Positions 1 to 10,767 of a stretch of DNA of 64,000 nucleotides are shown in pieces. This DNA is from Lepidostoma basale. Its lineage: Eukaryota; Arthropoda; Insecta; Trichoptera; Lepidostomatidae. The stretch covers positions 496,001-560,000 of the forward strand of contig JAHDVF020001365.1 of the NCBI GenBank assembly GCA_022606425.2, read 5' to 3'. How positions within the stretch are numbered: position 1 is the stretch's first letter; each line of letters opens with the position of its first letter. The position numbers were made by a program, and so were the translations under genes. The notes under the pieces were generated by a model. The model was not told where the DNA came from. It saw nothing but the letters and a program-made list of their open reading frames with translations, and ran no database searches.

Positions 1-101
1 ACTTATGTTACAAAACTGTCATTTGCTTTTACCTTTCAAAAGCAATCACCTTTGACATTCCGACATTCATCATTATTAAACGTTTCACTTGCATACCTCA
101 T
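1..101 (-). mobile_element. LINE-T fragment, left half of a split copy
   Basis: On the minus strand this matches the region just downstream of the RT YADD box of LINE-T (compare 12355-12420 and 23340-23460). The copy resumes at 634, so the two pieces were contiguous before a jockey-like LINE inserted. It runs off the window edge. Confidence 0.75.
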
Positions 102-633
102 TCTTCGAAATATTCCGTTATGTTGGAGAGAGTTCAGAAAAAAAATTTGAGGAGCTCTACATGAGGGAGTATGGTAGTTACGGCATTTCTTTTGGGAATG
201 CTCGGAACCAATTCTTTACAGCTTCGAAGAAATGGGCATCTCATTACCATTTCTTTAAATTAATAAGGGGATATTTCGAGAACTCGGCCGTGCTAGAGGG
301 TGTTGGTCTTTTTGTCTCTGATAGATTTCTCCGACAGCGACAACACAGATTGTTTTACCTACCGGCCACCAGAACCAATCTGCCTCTTGTGACACCGGTG
401 GGAAGAGCAATTAGTCTGCTCAAACGATCGACGTCTTTCATATTAGTGAAGGTACGTTCAGGAGACAAGACACAGACTTTAGAAAGTATCTTGTCTTCCT
501 AATGTCGAACCATCTCTAATGCGTTCCTGGTATTATGTTGTATTTTTATAATATTTTACCTGTACTCAATAGATTGCCTTAAATATTTTGCGGTTTGTAA
601 TGTCTTTTGAGCTAATAAACTGATTTGATTTGA
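102..633 (+). mobile_element. CR1/jockey-like LINE (LINE-J) 3' end inserted in LINE-T
   Basis: The translated part (about 110-500) is the C-terminal tail of a non-LTR retrotransposon RT, with the family signatures YMREYGSY, GYFENS, LFYLPATRTNLPLV and VGRAI, ending in LSS-stop. It is followed by a short 3' UTR and a (TTGAT)n tail. Related copies lie at 10090-10765 (minus) and 24719-25450 (plus). The N-terminal RT, endonuclease and ORF1 are absent, which fits 5' truncation during target-primed insertion. Both sides abut LINE-T sequence that is contiguous elsewhere. Confidence 0.8.
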
Positions 634-691
634 TACATTCTCGACACCAAGACTTGTAATTCGTCCACACTATCCGCAACGATCATTTGTG
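634..691 (-). mobile_element. LINE-T fragment, right half of the split copy
   Basis: This continues the LINE-T segment that ends at 101. It encodes (minus strand) the stretch after the YADD box, rich in the ADSADELQVLVSRM signature. Confidence 0.7.
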
Positions 692-769
692 CATCAAAGG
701 TAGGTTCACAACCGAAACATATCTGCAAAAAAAAAATGGATTTTCTGCTTAATGCTTCCCAATCTTAAT

Positions 770-1030
770 AAATGACGCTAGTGTAGAGTGAACTTAAATA
801 TGTAAAGATAAACGCGGGATTCTAGCATATATACAAGTTCCAAAAATTGGCAGATGTGGTGGTCATAAGAAGGGCGGAATGGGGAATGTTGTTAAACATA
901 AAGCGATCGCTCAACCCAACCAATGACAGGTCATGAGTCCTGTAAGCGCCTCGGCCACCACATTCTGTTCCCAGAAAAACAATTTACATTTTCGTCTCTA
1001 TTGAGATACAATTGATCCTTATAAAAAATT
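770..1030 (-). repeat. Dispersed inverted-repeat element (MITE-P family), one arm
   Basis: This matches, in reverse, the arm of the element at 56912-57283 and the copies at 57490-57703 and 63570-63860. Shared words include the CTCTATTGAGATACAATT end and the CCAACCAATGACAGGTCA core. No coding potential is seen. Confidence 0.7.
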
Positions 1031-1554
1031 AAAAAATGGAGTTAGAATGTTGGTTTATTCAAATGAACGCCTAAAGTCTAAGGGTGGGAAAATCGATGTG
1101 CCATATGTGCATGAAATAAAGTGTGGATGTTGTTAAGGTTATATAAATAGATTTTCTTTCTGTCTAACCCATCTGGGAATGGGGTATGCTTGATAAAAAA
1201 AAACTTCGTAGTTAATAAATAATTTTCAATTATTTGAAGAGGTAAAGAATCACAGCTGAGACCACTTTTTATGACTATCACGTAGAATGAATCCACAGGT
1301 CCTAAATCGTTACTTAGAAGAATGATTGTTCAGACAAAGGAGGAGCAATCCATTTCCGAGTCCCCAGGGATCGTACCGTGGACCAATAATTGAAATAGAC
1401 TGCGGGTAAGATAAAAGAAAGTACTCAGAGCTGTAGTACGAGCTAAGAAGTAAAGCATATTTCAGTGAAGTTCCAATTTGTTAATAATTATTCTATTTAA
1501 TTACTATCAAAATTTCATAACGTTTATTTGATTTTAATTGATTTCATTTGGTAA
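1031..1554. other. No recognisable feature
   Basis: AT-rich sequence with only short, unconvincing open frames. I see no repeat that recurs elsewhere in the window. Confidence 0.5.
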
Positions 1555-2078
1555 TTTATAACTAACTAACTAACTAACCATCACACCGTCTCTCCGAAGG
1601 GGAAGGCAGAAAGAATGGACTGCCACACTTTTCTTTCCTGGCATATTTCTCTCGCTTCCTCAACATTCATACATCGTGTCATGCACGCGCGTCGATTTCT
1701 TTGACTCCTCACATGGCCGACATTCAATATTTGATTTATCTGATCGTTCCACGTTTTCCTCGGTATTCCTCTATTTCTGGTTCCATTTACATCGTTAACA
1801 TATATTTTTTTACTATTCTTTCTTCATTCATTCTTTCCATATGTCCAAACCATCTTAATGATCCTTTCATTATTTTGTTCATAACACCATCATTCACACC
1901 GCATTCACATCTTATATTTTCATTCGACACTCTATCGTACACAATCGTCTAAGATATCTCATTTCTACTGCATTTATTCTTCTTTCATCTTTATTTTGCC
2001 AGTTCCATGCTTCGCTTCCATACATAAGGGTGGGTAGAAGAACACCATTGTGCACTGCCATTCTAGCTTTTTTGGTTG
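1555..2078 (-). mobile_element. LINE-T 3' end with (GTTA)n tail
   Basis: Reading minus, the segment carries the decayed C-terminal RT region (YGSEAW-, LRRMCGR- and RWFGHMER-like pieces), then the conserved 3' end (CTCCCCGAAGGGG-type hairpin and GGCGTGATGG) and a (GTTA)n tail at 1558-1578. Frames are broken. Confidence 0.85.
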
Positions 2079-2209
2079 GGTAATTTATCAATTCATTACA
2101 ATACTTTTAGCAATATTCATTAGGTAAATTAATATGCATCATTATATGAACAGTGGTTTTACTTCGTTAATACTTTTTACAATAATTAAATACCTAGTAA
2201 TAATTGTGA

Positions 2210-2518
2210 ATCAGAAACGATACGGTGAGAGAAAAAACAAAGGTCATTATCTACCGGGTGGCGACTCTAAAATGGCAGTGGGCAGGTCACGTAGCCAGAA
2301 GCTCAGATGAAAAATGGACAAGAAGACTGCTGACTTGGAGACCGTGGACATCAAAGAGAAGTGCAGGGCGACCGCAACTTCAGTAGAAGGATGATCTGAA
2401 CAGACACGTTGAAATAACCTGGATGCAGTCTGCGCAAGACAGAGTGACATGGAAGCGAATGGGGGAGGCCTTTGTTCAGGAGTTGACGGGAATAGCGTGA
2501 GGAAGATGAAGAAGAATT
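2210..2518 (+). mobile_element. RTE-A LINE 3' end
   Basis: This is homologous to the last 300 bases of 5098-5775. It has the VASLKWQWAGHVARSS, KWTRRLLTWRPW and TWMQSAQDRVTWKRM signatures, with a premature stop, and ends in a GAAGATGAAGAAG tail. Confidence 0.85.
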
Positions 2519-2559
2519 GTGAATAATTAAAACGTATGTTTTCTGTAAGTTTTATTATA

Positions 2560-2676
2560 TTTCCACATGTTTTATAAATTAGTACCTTTCTGTCAATACG
2601 CATGTGCTTGTTCTTCAAGACCAGATTCTTCAGGCATCCTGACATGGCAGAGACTTTATTGATTTGTTTAAACATA
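2560..2676 (-). mobile_element. RTE-G LINE internal fragment
   Basis: Translates (minus) to INKVSAMSGCLKNLV followed by NKHMRIDRKVLIYKTC, matching the middle of the copy at 46470-47125. It abuts RTE-A in opposite orientation. Confidence 0.75.
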
Positions 2677-3232
2677 ATAATTTCAAAATATATTACTTTA
2701 TATGTAGTTTTTTATTAATGCTTCGTCTAAAGTGAGAGATTTAGCGTTTAAGAATAAAAATGAGATATACAGTAAACGCACAGATCATATGGCAACAATT
2801 TAAAACTTAAATCCAAATCTGTAATATCCACTAACCGTTACGGTGTAAATTATCTACTTTCAGCTTTAAATTACAGAGTTATAACGGTTTCCCTTGAACT
2901 AAGTTATTAGATTATTATTTGCCAATCTATAGCGCCCTCCCCTAGTTCGCCCCTGCCTGGAGCTCGCGTTCTGCCCTGCTTTCGGCCCCTCGGGAGTCCA
3001 GAACCGCACTCAAAAGCACCGTAACTTTGATTGCACAAAAATTGAAATGAATTGGAAAAATTTTAAGTGATTTATGGGATTTTAATATGGTTTATGGTTT
3101 TTTCGTTATTGGAGAATATTTACGAGTCTAGTTACGAAAATTAGGCCTGCGTTTATAAGTTCGTTGCGTTATTAAAGTAATAGTTATAAAAATAACTTCA
3201 AATTATTTAAAAAAAAAAGGGAAATCTGTAAT
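2677..3232. other. Unclassified, with a short GC-rich island
   Basis: Mostly AT-rich. Bases 2930-3010 are markedly more GC-rich than the surroundings, but I recognise no gene or repeat there. Confidence 0.4.
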
Positions 3233-3344
3233 TATATGACCGATTTCCTTATACATTTAATCAAGGGTATGCGTATGATAAACCTTCTGTTGGCTACATT
3301 TCCGTATAGCCTGACCCTTCTCCTCCGCAATGATATTGGTTCGA

Positions 3345-3720
3345 GGTCAGTACGTTGAGAAGTGTCGACGCGACAATACATTTCGTGAAATATGTCAATC
3401 CAATCTCCCGCCAAGTGCGAAATACGCGGCGCCGGGCAAGAGTTTTTTGAGGCGCTGCCAACTCCATGGAGATGAATTTTCCCGCTTCATCGTTACTGGA
3501 GATGAAACTTGGGTTGCTCACTACACGCCTAAAAACAATATGCAGTCTCAACAGTCGCGTCACACCTCTTCACCCTCCGCCAAAAAGTTCAAAACCGCAA
3601 TTTCAGACAAGAAAATCATGGCATCCGTGTTTTGGGACTGTCAAGGTATAATTTTAATTGAATATATGTCTCAAGGGGAGACCATCAACTATTATTCGTA
3701 TACTTACATTATTCGTTAGA
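3345..3720 (+). pseudogene. Mariner transposase remnant, central part
   Basis: The translated frame (3330-3719) contains mariner-family transposase signatures in order: LRRCQLHG, VTGDETWVAHYTP, RHTSSPSAKKFK, IMASVFWD and SQGETIN. The first catalytic aspartate (in TGDETW) is present. The second (HDNARP box) and third (PSDYHLF box) are missing because the frame ends shortly after GETIN. The N-terminal helix-turn-helix part is degraded and no terminal inverted repeats were found. A second, complementary relic lies at 28200-28743. It cannot encode an active transposase. Confidence 0.85.
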
Positions 3721-3960
3721 GGCATCTATAACGATCTTTGTAGCAGAGTGGCACAGCTACGACTGCCACACCGAAGGTCCCGAGATCGATTCCCGGCGAT
3801 GACAATTTGATTGTTACAATGTCTTTGGTCTGGTGTATAATTTCCGTAATAATGAAATGTCAAAAGATAAGCTATCTTTCACAAGTCATGAAAATCAATA
3901 TTATAGCTTTGCATCAATTTAGCTCGCGCTGTGTTGATACAAAAAGCTATTCAACAAAAA
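3721..3960 (+). mobile_element. tRNA-derived SINE (SINE-t), degraded copy
   Basis: This starts with a tRNA-like head (GTAGCAGAGTGGCAC as A box, GAGATCGATTCCC as B box), followed by the body GGTCTGGTGTA and a 3' region with a short hairpin. Copies lie at 31855-32035 and 59123-59385. The sequence does not fold as an intact tRNA gene. Confidence 0.8.
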
Positions 3961-4224
3961 TGTGGATGTAATTTTTCGGAATTTGGAATAGACCACAGAA
4001 GACGGAAACGTATTTACTCCCTACCACACTTAATTCACTAAATTAAGAATATGAATAAAGGAAGAGTTGCAACCCGTGAATAAATCACAAAAGTAAAGAT
4101 TTTCCACCCTTGAAAATGTACAAACTTAATCAGTGATAAGTTTTAACTTTTCATGTAAATTTTTCACAAATCAAAAATTTCACAATTAAAAACATCAAAT
4201 TGTTCACCTTATGTATTCTACTAT

Positions 4225-4612
4225 CTTATTCTTCTTCTTCTTCCTTAGCCTATTCCCATCCACTCCTGGACAAAAGCCTTCTCTATTCGCCTCCATGTCA
4301 CTCTGTCTTGTGCAGACTGGATCCAGGTTATTCCGACGTGTCTGTTCAGATCATCCTTCCACCGTCCATTTCTGGCTACGTGACCTGCCCATTGCCATTT
4401 TAGAGTCGCCACCCGTTGGATGATGTCAGAGACCTTTGCTTTTCTCTCACCGTATCGTTTCTGACTCTGTCTCTTAGGCTTATTACTTACATGGCTCTTT
4501 CCATGTCTTTTTGGGTCACTCGTAGTTTCTCGACACTTTGTTTGGACAATGTTACAGTTTCAAGACCAAAATTTCCAACTGGCAGAACACAGGCTTCATA
4601 AATTTATCGTTT
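4225..4612 (-). mobile_element. RTE-A LINE 3' end with (GAA)n tail
   Basis: Reading minus: degraded copy of the 5340-5775 region. It keeps the AMERAM..- and VASLKWQWAGHV-like words and the WKRMEEAF-like 3' end, then GAAGAAGAAGAA at the left edge. Confidence 0.8.
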
Positions 4613-4654
4613 CAGGTTAATCGGTATTTTCCGGTTTCTACTTTACTGCTATGC

Positions 4655-4835
4655 AACAATAATCAGAGCAAATATCAAAATAATCCAGACACGTTCATGG
4701 GCATGCGCATTGTGTACATTTCGTATTACTTTTGTGGGAATCGAAGTATTCTCTCGCTCTCTTGTATATAAAATATTCTCGTACTTTTTCTTGACTTATC
4801 CGGATTTTTGTCTATTTTTATATGATTATTAGTTT
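4655..4835 (+). repeat. Unclassified direct repeat, copy 1
   Basis: This resembles 5840-6012 along most of its length: AATCAGA, AAATAAT-CAGA, ACGTTC..GG, TTCTCTCGCTCTCTTG and the TATTCTCGTACT stretch recur in the same order. No coding sense is visible. Confidence 0.6.
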
Positions 4836-4929
4836 TCTTCGAAATCTCAATACATTAAATTTAACATTTTATCGAAAACGTTTTATTAAATAAATAAAAT
4901 AAAAGCTGGAAATTTAAATTAAAGAGAAT

Positions 4930-5097
4930 ATTAATCATCTTATTCTCGGAGCTACATTACGGCGTGGTATTTGTCCTTCTCAACAGCCCTTCACTGACAC
5001 CAAGAATCGTCCATCCCTCCCCATTTCCAGGTCTTCCCAGTTTCCTCATTCATCTTCGACGCAGTCCGCTTATCGGCATGTTTCGGCTTGTTGAGGT
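4930..5097. other. Unclassified GC-richer segment
   Basis: Less AT-rich than its neighbours and abuts the 5' break of an RTE-A copy. I do not recognise it. Confidence 0.35.
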
Positions 5098-5775
5098 TTT
5101 ATGTCAGATGCAAAATATCCAAAATGGCTTGAAATCAACGTGGATGGCAACAGAATAGAGAATGTCCAAGAATATACGTACCTGGGACACAATATTCGAT
5201 TGGGACAAGATAACCAAACCGCATGGCTCAAGAGAAGAATTGGACTAAGCCGGGCAGCTTTCGGAAACATGGGATACATCCTTAAAAACCGGAAAATACC
5301 GATCAACCTGAAACGAAAAGTCTATGAAGCCTGTATTCTGCCAGTTGGTACTTATGGTCTTGAAACTGTAACATTATCCAAACAATGTGCCGAGAAACTA
5401 CGAGTGACCCAAAGAGCCATGGAAAGAGCAATGTTAGGAATAAGCCTAAGTGACAGAGTCAGAAACGACACGGTGAGAGAAAAACAAAGGTCACTGATAT
5501 CATCAACCAGGTGGCGACTTTAAAATGGTAATGGGCAGGTCATGTAGCCAGAAACTTAGAGGAAAAATGGACAAGAAGACTGCTGACTTGGAGACCGTGG
5601 ACGGCTAAGAGAAGTGCAGGGCGACCGCAACTACGGTGGAAGGATGATCTGAACAGACACGTCGGAATAATCTGGATACAGTCTGCACAAGACAGAGTGA
5701 CATGGAAGCGAATGGAGGAGGCCTTTGTCCAGGTGTGGACGGGAACAGGCTGAGGAAGAAGAAGAAGAAGAATAT
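5098..5775 (+). mobile_element. RTE-A LINE 3' portion, best copy
   Basis: This is the C-terminal third of an endonuclease-reverse transcriptase of the type often annotated in insect genomes as 'endonuclease-reverse transcriptase' or craniofacial-development-protein-2-like. The order is EYTYLGHNIR (after the RT palm), LKRRIGLSRAAFG, YEACILPVGTYGLETVTL, RVTQRAMERAMLGISL, then after a frame break the LTWRPW, GRPQLRW and WKRMEEAFVQ tail. It ends in (GAA)n, the short microsatellite tail usual for RTE elements. The palm with the catalytic aspartates and the endonuclease are missing (5' truncated). The longest open frame is 5101-5523. It is not functional. Confidence 0.9.
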
Positions 5776-5839
5776 CCAAAATATTTTGTCATTATCAAAT
5801 GTATAGACAATAAGTTTTTATTATTATTTAAATTGAATA

Positions 5840-6012
5840 TTACATAATCAGAACAAAATTCAAAATAATATAGAAACGTTCTTAGGCGTGCGCATCCCGT
5901 GCATTTCGAATTAATTTCGGAGAGAATTGAAATATTTCTCTTGCTCTCTTGAATTCAAAATATTCTCGTACTCTTTCTTTACGACAGTCGGGTTTTTGCC
6001 TATTAATTTTAC
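5840..6012 (+). repeat. Unclassified direct repeat, copy 2
   Basis: Diverged partner of 4655-4835, same orientation, about 1.2 kb away. Each copy directly follows an RTE-A fragment. Confidence 0.6.
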
Positions 6013-6435
6013 GTATCAGACTGTAGGCACGCCTGAATGCAAGATTTAGCAAGTTTTTTTTATATATATATATCAAAAATCCATTTAAGTTTCCGATTCT
6101 CGGCAAGTCGAAAATCAAAGAATTATGAAAGATAATAAACTTCAGAGAACATAGCGATTTCACTCCAGTTATCTTTGAATCTTTCGCCCCCCGGGTAGGT
6201 ACCCAAAAAGTTTAAACTTTTTAATTCTGTGAAAACAAACTTAACTTTGCAATCAATATTCTATGGAATTCGACAGAATGGCTTGGACTTAATGAGGGGT
6301 GTAATCAAGTTATCTTGAAATCAAAACGATTGTTAGTAAAAACGAAAAAATAATCTTAATTAACTTAACAATTGTTTAATTGCCTTCTCAAATACAATTT
6401 ATGAATACTTATAAAATTACTAATAAAACGAAGTG
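6013..6435. other. No recognisable feature
   Basis: AT-rich, including a short (TA)n run near 6060. Confidence 0.5.
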
Positions 6436-6439
6436 CTTA

Positions 6440-7055
6440 ACGATATCAAAAGAGCCGCTCAGATGTTAACTGATCATCGATAACACACCTATTGAGCAAG
6501 TCATGCGATTCACTTACCTATGCATAGAGAACGGTAGCTACAGTGACCTATATGACGAGGTGCGAGCACAAACCAGCAAAGCGACAGCCGCGGCTGGCTG
6601 CTTGTGCGACACCATATGAAGGAACAAATACATGCTTACCGAAAGTAAAGTCAAGATATACAAGGCATGCGTTCGCCCTATCATGACGTAAGGAATAGGT
6701 CAGAGCTAATACCAATAGAACTAAGAATCTTCTTAGAGTAGCAGAAATGCGAAGCCTACGCTTAATCGTAGTCAAAATCCTAAGAGATCGGATCAGAAAT
6801 GAAACGATAAGGTCTGTCTATGGTGTTGAGGACGTACTGAGATGGGGAAGAAGCAGAAGGCGCTTTTAGAGAGACCACGTGGACCGCATGGAGAATACAA
6901 TAATTGTTAAAGATGAAAACCCAAGCAGCAAGAGATTACCAGGAAGGCCGCCAAAGAGATGGAGAGATGGTTGGACATCATCATTCCAGGACAGCCCACC
7001 GTCACAAACAGGTCATACGACCTAAACTAAGAGGAAGAAGAAGAAGAAGAAATAA
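6440..7055 (+). mobile_element. RTE-G LINE 3' portion with (GAA)n tail
   Basis: A decayed copy of the RTE-G C-terminal region: EPLRC, IDNTPIEQVMRF, YLC-E, YKACVRPIMT, KILRDRI and GRPPKRWRDGW are recognisable across several frames. It is closest to 47625-48410. Ends in (GAA)n at 7030-7048. Confidence 0.85.
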
Positions 7056-7074
7056 TTAAACATTTATTATAAAA

Positions 7075-7370
7075 CTTAAGGACGATTTCCACTTTTGAAT
7101 TATTATAACAGAGGGTTGCTCCTCCTGTGAGGTGGATTCACAACTGCCCTTCCATCTTTTAAGAGGTCTTCCGCAAGGACGAGTCCAGTAAGCCGGTTTA
7201 TGTAGTGCAATAAACATGAGTCTGGTGTGTCCATTCTTTGGACATGACTGTACTAGTCCCTTCTTCACTGTCTACTACATCTTATATCTTTAATATAACA
7301 TATTTCTCTTATTCTGGTGTTCCTCGCGCAATCTCTCTCGACTCTTTCAATGGTGCAAATTTATACTAAT
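7075..7370 (-). mobile_element. RTE-G LINE 3' end, inverted next to the previous copy
   Basis: Reading minus: KKGLVQSCPKNGHTR, then WTRPCGRPLKRWKGSCESTSQEEQ in register with 61968-62300. It sits tail-to-tail with 6440-7055. Confidence 0.8.
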
Positions 7371-7382
7371 CTAAAATTCGCG

Positions 7383-7480
7383 GTGGAAGAACACCATTGT
7401 GCACTGCCATTCTAGCTTTTTTGGATTGTTTTTTGTTTGCGATGACAACTTTAAAGGCACGATGACAACTTTAAATTAAA
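7383..7480 (-). mobile_element. LINE-T small fragment
   Basis: Matches the AVHNGVLxPT and IANKNLS coding region of 42150-42240 (minus), with a small internal duplication of the GATGACAACTTTAAA word. Confidence 0.75.
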
Positions 7481-7669
7481 TATATATTTTTTAAATTCAA
7501 AACATAGGTATATATTTATACATAGGTGCACAAAATGAACAAAACCATTAAAACATGATTTTCACATAAAAATAAAAACATAATAACGAATATCTAATGC
7601 AAATCAGCGTAACTTCTGCTGTTGCCTTTCAGAGACCAGTTCAGAAATGCGCGGCTTTACCCTGGCAAG

Positions 7670-8095
7670 TGCCACTCTTCTTCTTCTTCTTCTTCTTCTT
7701 CAGCCTGTATTGACCGTCCGCTCCTGGACGTAGGTTTCCTCTCGCATTTTCCATTCTCTTCTATCCTGAGCGATCCGCATCCAGGCACTTCCCGCACTTC
7801 TACGGACATCGTCGCGCCAACGCAACTATGGGCGCTCAACTCCATGCTTTGCCGTCCTTGGCCACCAGCACAGCAGTCGCCTTGTCCACTTTTCATCTGG
7901 TTCGTGAGCGACTTGAGGGTTGCGGCCATCTTGATAATATCGGAAACCTTTGTCCTGACTCTTATGTCCTCATTTCTGAGTCTGTCCCGTAAACTGATAC
8001 CCAACATGGCTCTCTCCATTGCTCTCTGAGTGACTCTTAGCTTGTTGGCATTTTTTGTGACATTGTGACTGTCTCAATACCACTCTCATGTCATT
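7670..8095 (-). mobile_element. RTE-C LINE 3' end with (GAA)n tail
   Basis: The longest frame (7657-8019 minus) begins MERAMLGISLRDRLRNEDIR and then leaves the coding frame. The 3' end is (GAA)n at 7678-7702. It is related to RTE-A but diverged, with V(R)TKVSDIIK and RSG-type 3' words. Confidence 0.85.
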
Positions 8096-8559
8096 AACTA
8101 AGTAACTAACTAACTAACTGTTAGTAAGTTAGTTAGTTATATATTTTTTTCCAATTGTGGGTTCGGTGAACGCGCAAATAAAACTGGTGGGGTTCAGTAT
8201 ATGCAGCAAGGTTTATAACCACTGTGTTAGAAGATATAATTCCACTAAGCCTGTCCTGCGATGCTGAAGACACGATCTGCAAAATTTAAAGCTCTTGGTC
8301 ACCGTGGGATATAAACTTTATCAACAGATTAATCTCTCGTAGATCGTAGCGCCGACTGGGGGAGGAGTTGTCCTAATGAGATTGCACAGTTCTATTTGGT
8401 GTGAGTATCTCATAACTGTCTTCACATGTTTGTGTATAGATATACACATTCGTTCATCACAAGAATGTATTGGTGTTGCGCTGTATCGAAATAAAATTAA
8501 TTCTAGAGGCGATTTTTTTTATAAATTTCAACACTTTGCAATATAACTAATTAACTACA
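8096..8559. other. No recognisable feature
   Basis: Includes a short (AACT)n/(GTTA)n inverted microsatellite at 8099-8138, probably the remains of a LINE-T tail pair. The rest is unclassified. Confidence 0.45.
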
Positions 8560-9035
8560 ATTAGGCAGAAACATGGAACTGGCAAAAGAAGGATGAAAGT
8601 AGAATAAATGCAGTAGAAATGAGATCTCTTAGACGAATGTGTGGATGCTCTGTGTATGATAGAGTGTCGAATGAAAATATACGAAGTGAATGCGGTGCGA
8701 ATGATGGTGTCATGAACAAAATAATGAAAGGATCATTAAGATGGTTTGGACATATGGAAAGAATGAATGAAGAAAGAATGTTAAAAAAATCATATGTTAA
8801 TGATATTTAAATGGAACCAGAAATAGAGGAAGACCGAGGAAAACGTGGCACGATCAAATAAATCAAATATTGAATTTCGGCCATGTGAGGAGTCAGAGAA
8901 ATCGAAGCGCGTGCATGACACGATGTATGAATGTTGAGGAAGCGAGAGAAATATGTCAGGAAAGAAAAGTGTGGCAGTCCATTCTTTCTGCCTACCCCAT
9001 CGGGGAGACGGCGTGATGATTAGTTGGTTAGGTAG
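8560..9035 (+). mobile_element. LINE-T 3' end
   Basis: The order is NWQKKDESRINAVEMRSLRR, MCG-, NKIMKGSLRWFGHMERM, then RGRPRKTWHDQI-like pieces, the CMNVEEAREICQ-like region, and the conserved end with GGGGAGACGGCGTGATG and a degraded GTTA tail. Confidence 0.85.
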
Positions 9036-9084
9036 AAACAATTTCGAGAAAGAAGCCGACCGAAGAATTCAGTTGGGTTGTTCG

Positions 9085-9232
9085 GCCTTTGCAAAATAAC
9101 GTCATGTTCTCACCTCTAAAATACCACAATGCCTCAAGACTAAAGTCTTCAACCAGCGCATCTTGCCAGTCACGACGTACGGAGCCGAGACGTGGACACT
9201 GATAAAACGCCATGGAAAGAGCCATGCTTGGA
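9085..9232 (+). mobile_element. RTE fragment fused to a LINE-T tail
   Basis: Encodes an LKVFNQRILPVTTYGAETWT-like stretch, then AMERAMLG. It stops abruptly and passes into the LINE-T 3' end at 9236, a chimeric junction. Confidence 0.7.
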
Positions 9233-9235
9233 AGC

Positions 9236-9303
9236 CAGTCCATTATTTCTGCCTACCTCTTCGGGGAGACGGCGTGATGGTTAGTTAGTTAGTTAGTTTG
9301 TTT
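9236..9303 (+). mobile_element. LINE-T 3' tail only
   Basis: The last 50 bases of LINE-T plus (GTTA)n, directly joined to an unrelated RTE fragment. Confidence 0.8.
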
Positions 9304-9469
9304 GTTTACAACACTAACATTTAAAAAAAAATTACGTATAATATAATTGTTTCTTATTTTTATACTATTTTAATATTTTTAGAGAATCTGATACTGTTTA
9401 TAAGTTAAATTTAGGGTTAGTAAAATAATAATACACTTTAAGTAATTTGTATAAAAAAACACTTTATTT

Positions 9470-9516
9470 GGTAACACTAACCGGTTTCGCTCCCGCCGGA
9501 GCTTCGTCAGGGTGAG
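9470..9516 (-). ncRNA. Hammerhead-like motif, family hhA (left arm)
   Basis: Minus strand: CTGACGA (9504-9510), one extra A, stem II GCTCC/GGAGC, GAAA with A15.1 followed by CCGGT, a palindromic minimal stem III, and a GTT-type triplet. All conserved core positions of a hammerhead are present. It forms a fold-back with 9546-9584. Confidence 0.65.
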
Positions 9517-9545
9517 AAAGTAAATAGTTTACCCTCTCACCCTCA

Positions 9546-9584
9546 CACTTGAGCTCTGACGGTAGCGAAACCGGTTGGTGTTTC
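9546..9584 (+). ncRNA. Hammerhead-like motif, family hhA (right arm, decayed)
   Basis: Partner arm: GAAACCGGTTGG at 9567-9578 is intact, but the CTGACGA box is damaged by a small deletion. Flanks (AACACTTTATTTGGT and its inverse) pair with the left arm. Confidence 0.5.
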
Positions 9585-9599
9585 CAAATAAAATGGTGT

Positions 9600-9879
9600 T
9601 AATACAAATTACCAAAAGTGTTTTATTATTTTATTTAATAATGTCACACCACAAATTAAGTGCTTCATACGAAAGTTTAAATTAAGGGTAATGAAATGAA
9701 GTTGATTGCATCACATTCCGAGATACTTTGTATAACGAGCCTCACTCGTTGGAACGAGGCGCCATCTAATGCCAAATTCAGACATTACTCCACTTAGTCT
9801 AATTGTTCTAATGTTTCTTAATGTAACAAGGACTTTATCTTACGAGTATTTTAATTTTATTATACTTTCCAGTTCTGAT
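9600..9879. other. No recognisable feature
   Basis: Unclassified AT-rich sequence between the fold-back and a decayed LINE-T. Confidence 0.4.
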
Positions 9880-10080
9880 TCATTTGTGAATCAAGTGAAT
9901 GCAGTGATAATGAATGTGTCGAGAGTAAAATAATAAATGGTTCATTGCAATAGACCGAACATAGATATAATGAAAGAAGAAAAATGATTATGGAAAGAAA
10001 TCTAGCAATGTGAATGGGGCAAGTTATAAAGGAAAACGTAGCACGTTCAAATCAATCAAAAATTTTATGTCCAATCGGTC
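9880..10080 (+). mobile_element. LINE-T, strongly decayed
   Basis: Only scattered similarity to the NKIMKGSLRWFGHMER through KTWHDQINQI region remains. Confidence 0.55.
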
Positions 10081-10089
10081 GATCCTGAC

Positions 10090-10765
10090 ACATTTATCAA
10101 ATCAAATCAACTTATTTACTCAAAAGACATTACAAACAGCATACATGTTTAAGGAATCTATTGAGTACAGGTAAAATATTACATACATTCAACATAATAC
10201 CAAGAACCCATTAGAGATGGTTCGACATTAGGAAGACAAGATGGTAACTAAAGTCGAGAGTATTTGTCCTCTGATCGTACTTTCACTAAAAAGAAAGACG
10301 TCGATCTCCAAGGAGACCGCGTTCAGCAGACAAATTGCTCTTCCCAACAGTTTCACCAGAAGCAGGTTGGTTCTGGCGGCCGGTAGGTAAAACAATTTGT
10401 GCTGTCGCTGTCGGAGATATCTATCGGGGACAAAAATATCAACATCCCCCAGCACGTCCGAGTTCTCGAAATATCCTCTGATTAATCTAAAGAAATGGGT
10501 AATGAGATGCCCATCTCTTCGAAGCTTTAAAAAATTGGTTCCGTGCATTCCCAAAAAAATGCCATAGGAAAGAGCCACGGATAACTACCATACTCCGTCA
10601 TGTAGAGATACCTCAGAAATTTTTCTGAACACACTCCAGCATAACGGAATATCTCACCTCGTGAGGACTCCATATCACAGAACCACTTTCGAGTCTGCTC
10701 CGAACCAAAGCGTTGTATAGGACTCTGAGCACATTGAGATCTCTGAAAACTCTTCCGATCTCTGA
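10090..10765 (-). mobile_element. LINE-J (CR1/jockey-like) 3' portion
   Basis: Reading minus: LRVLYNALVRSRLE and SVIWSPHEVRYSVMLE (the RT thumb region typical of CR1/jockey elements), then GHLITHFFRLIRGYFENS, LFYLPAARTNLLLV and ILSS-stop. The 3' UTR ends in the (ATCAA)n complement of the TTGAT tail at 10095-10112. An open frame covers 10228-10578. Catalytic RT motifs are missing. Confidence 0.85.
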
Positions 10766-10767
10766 AA

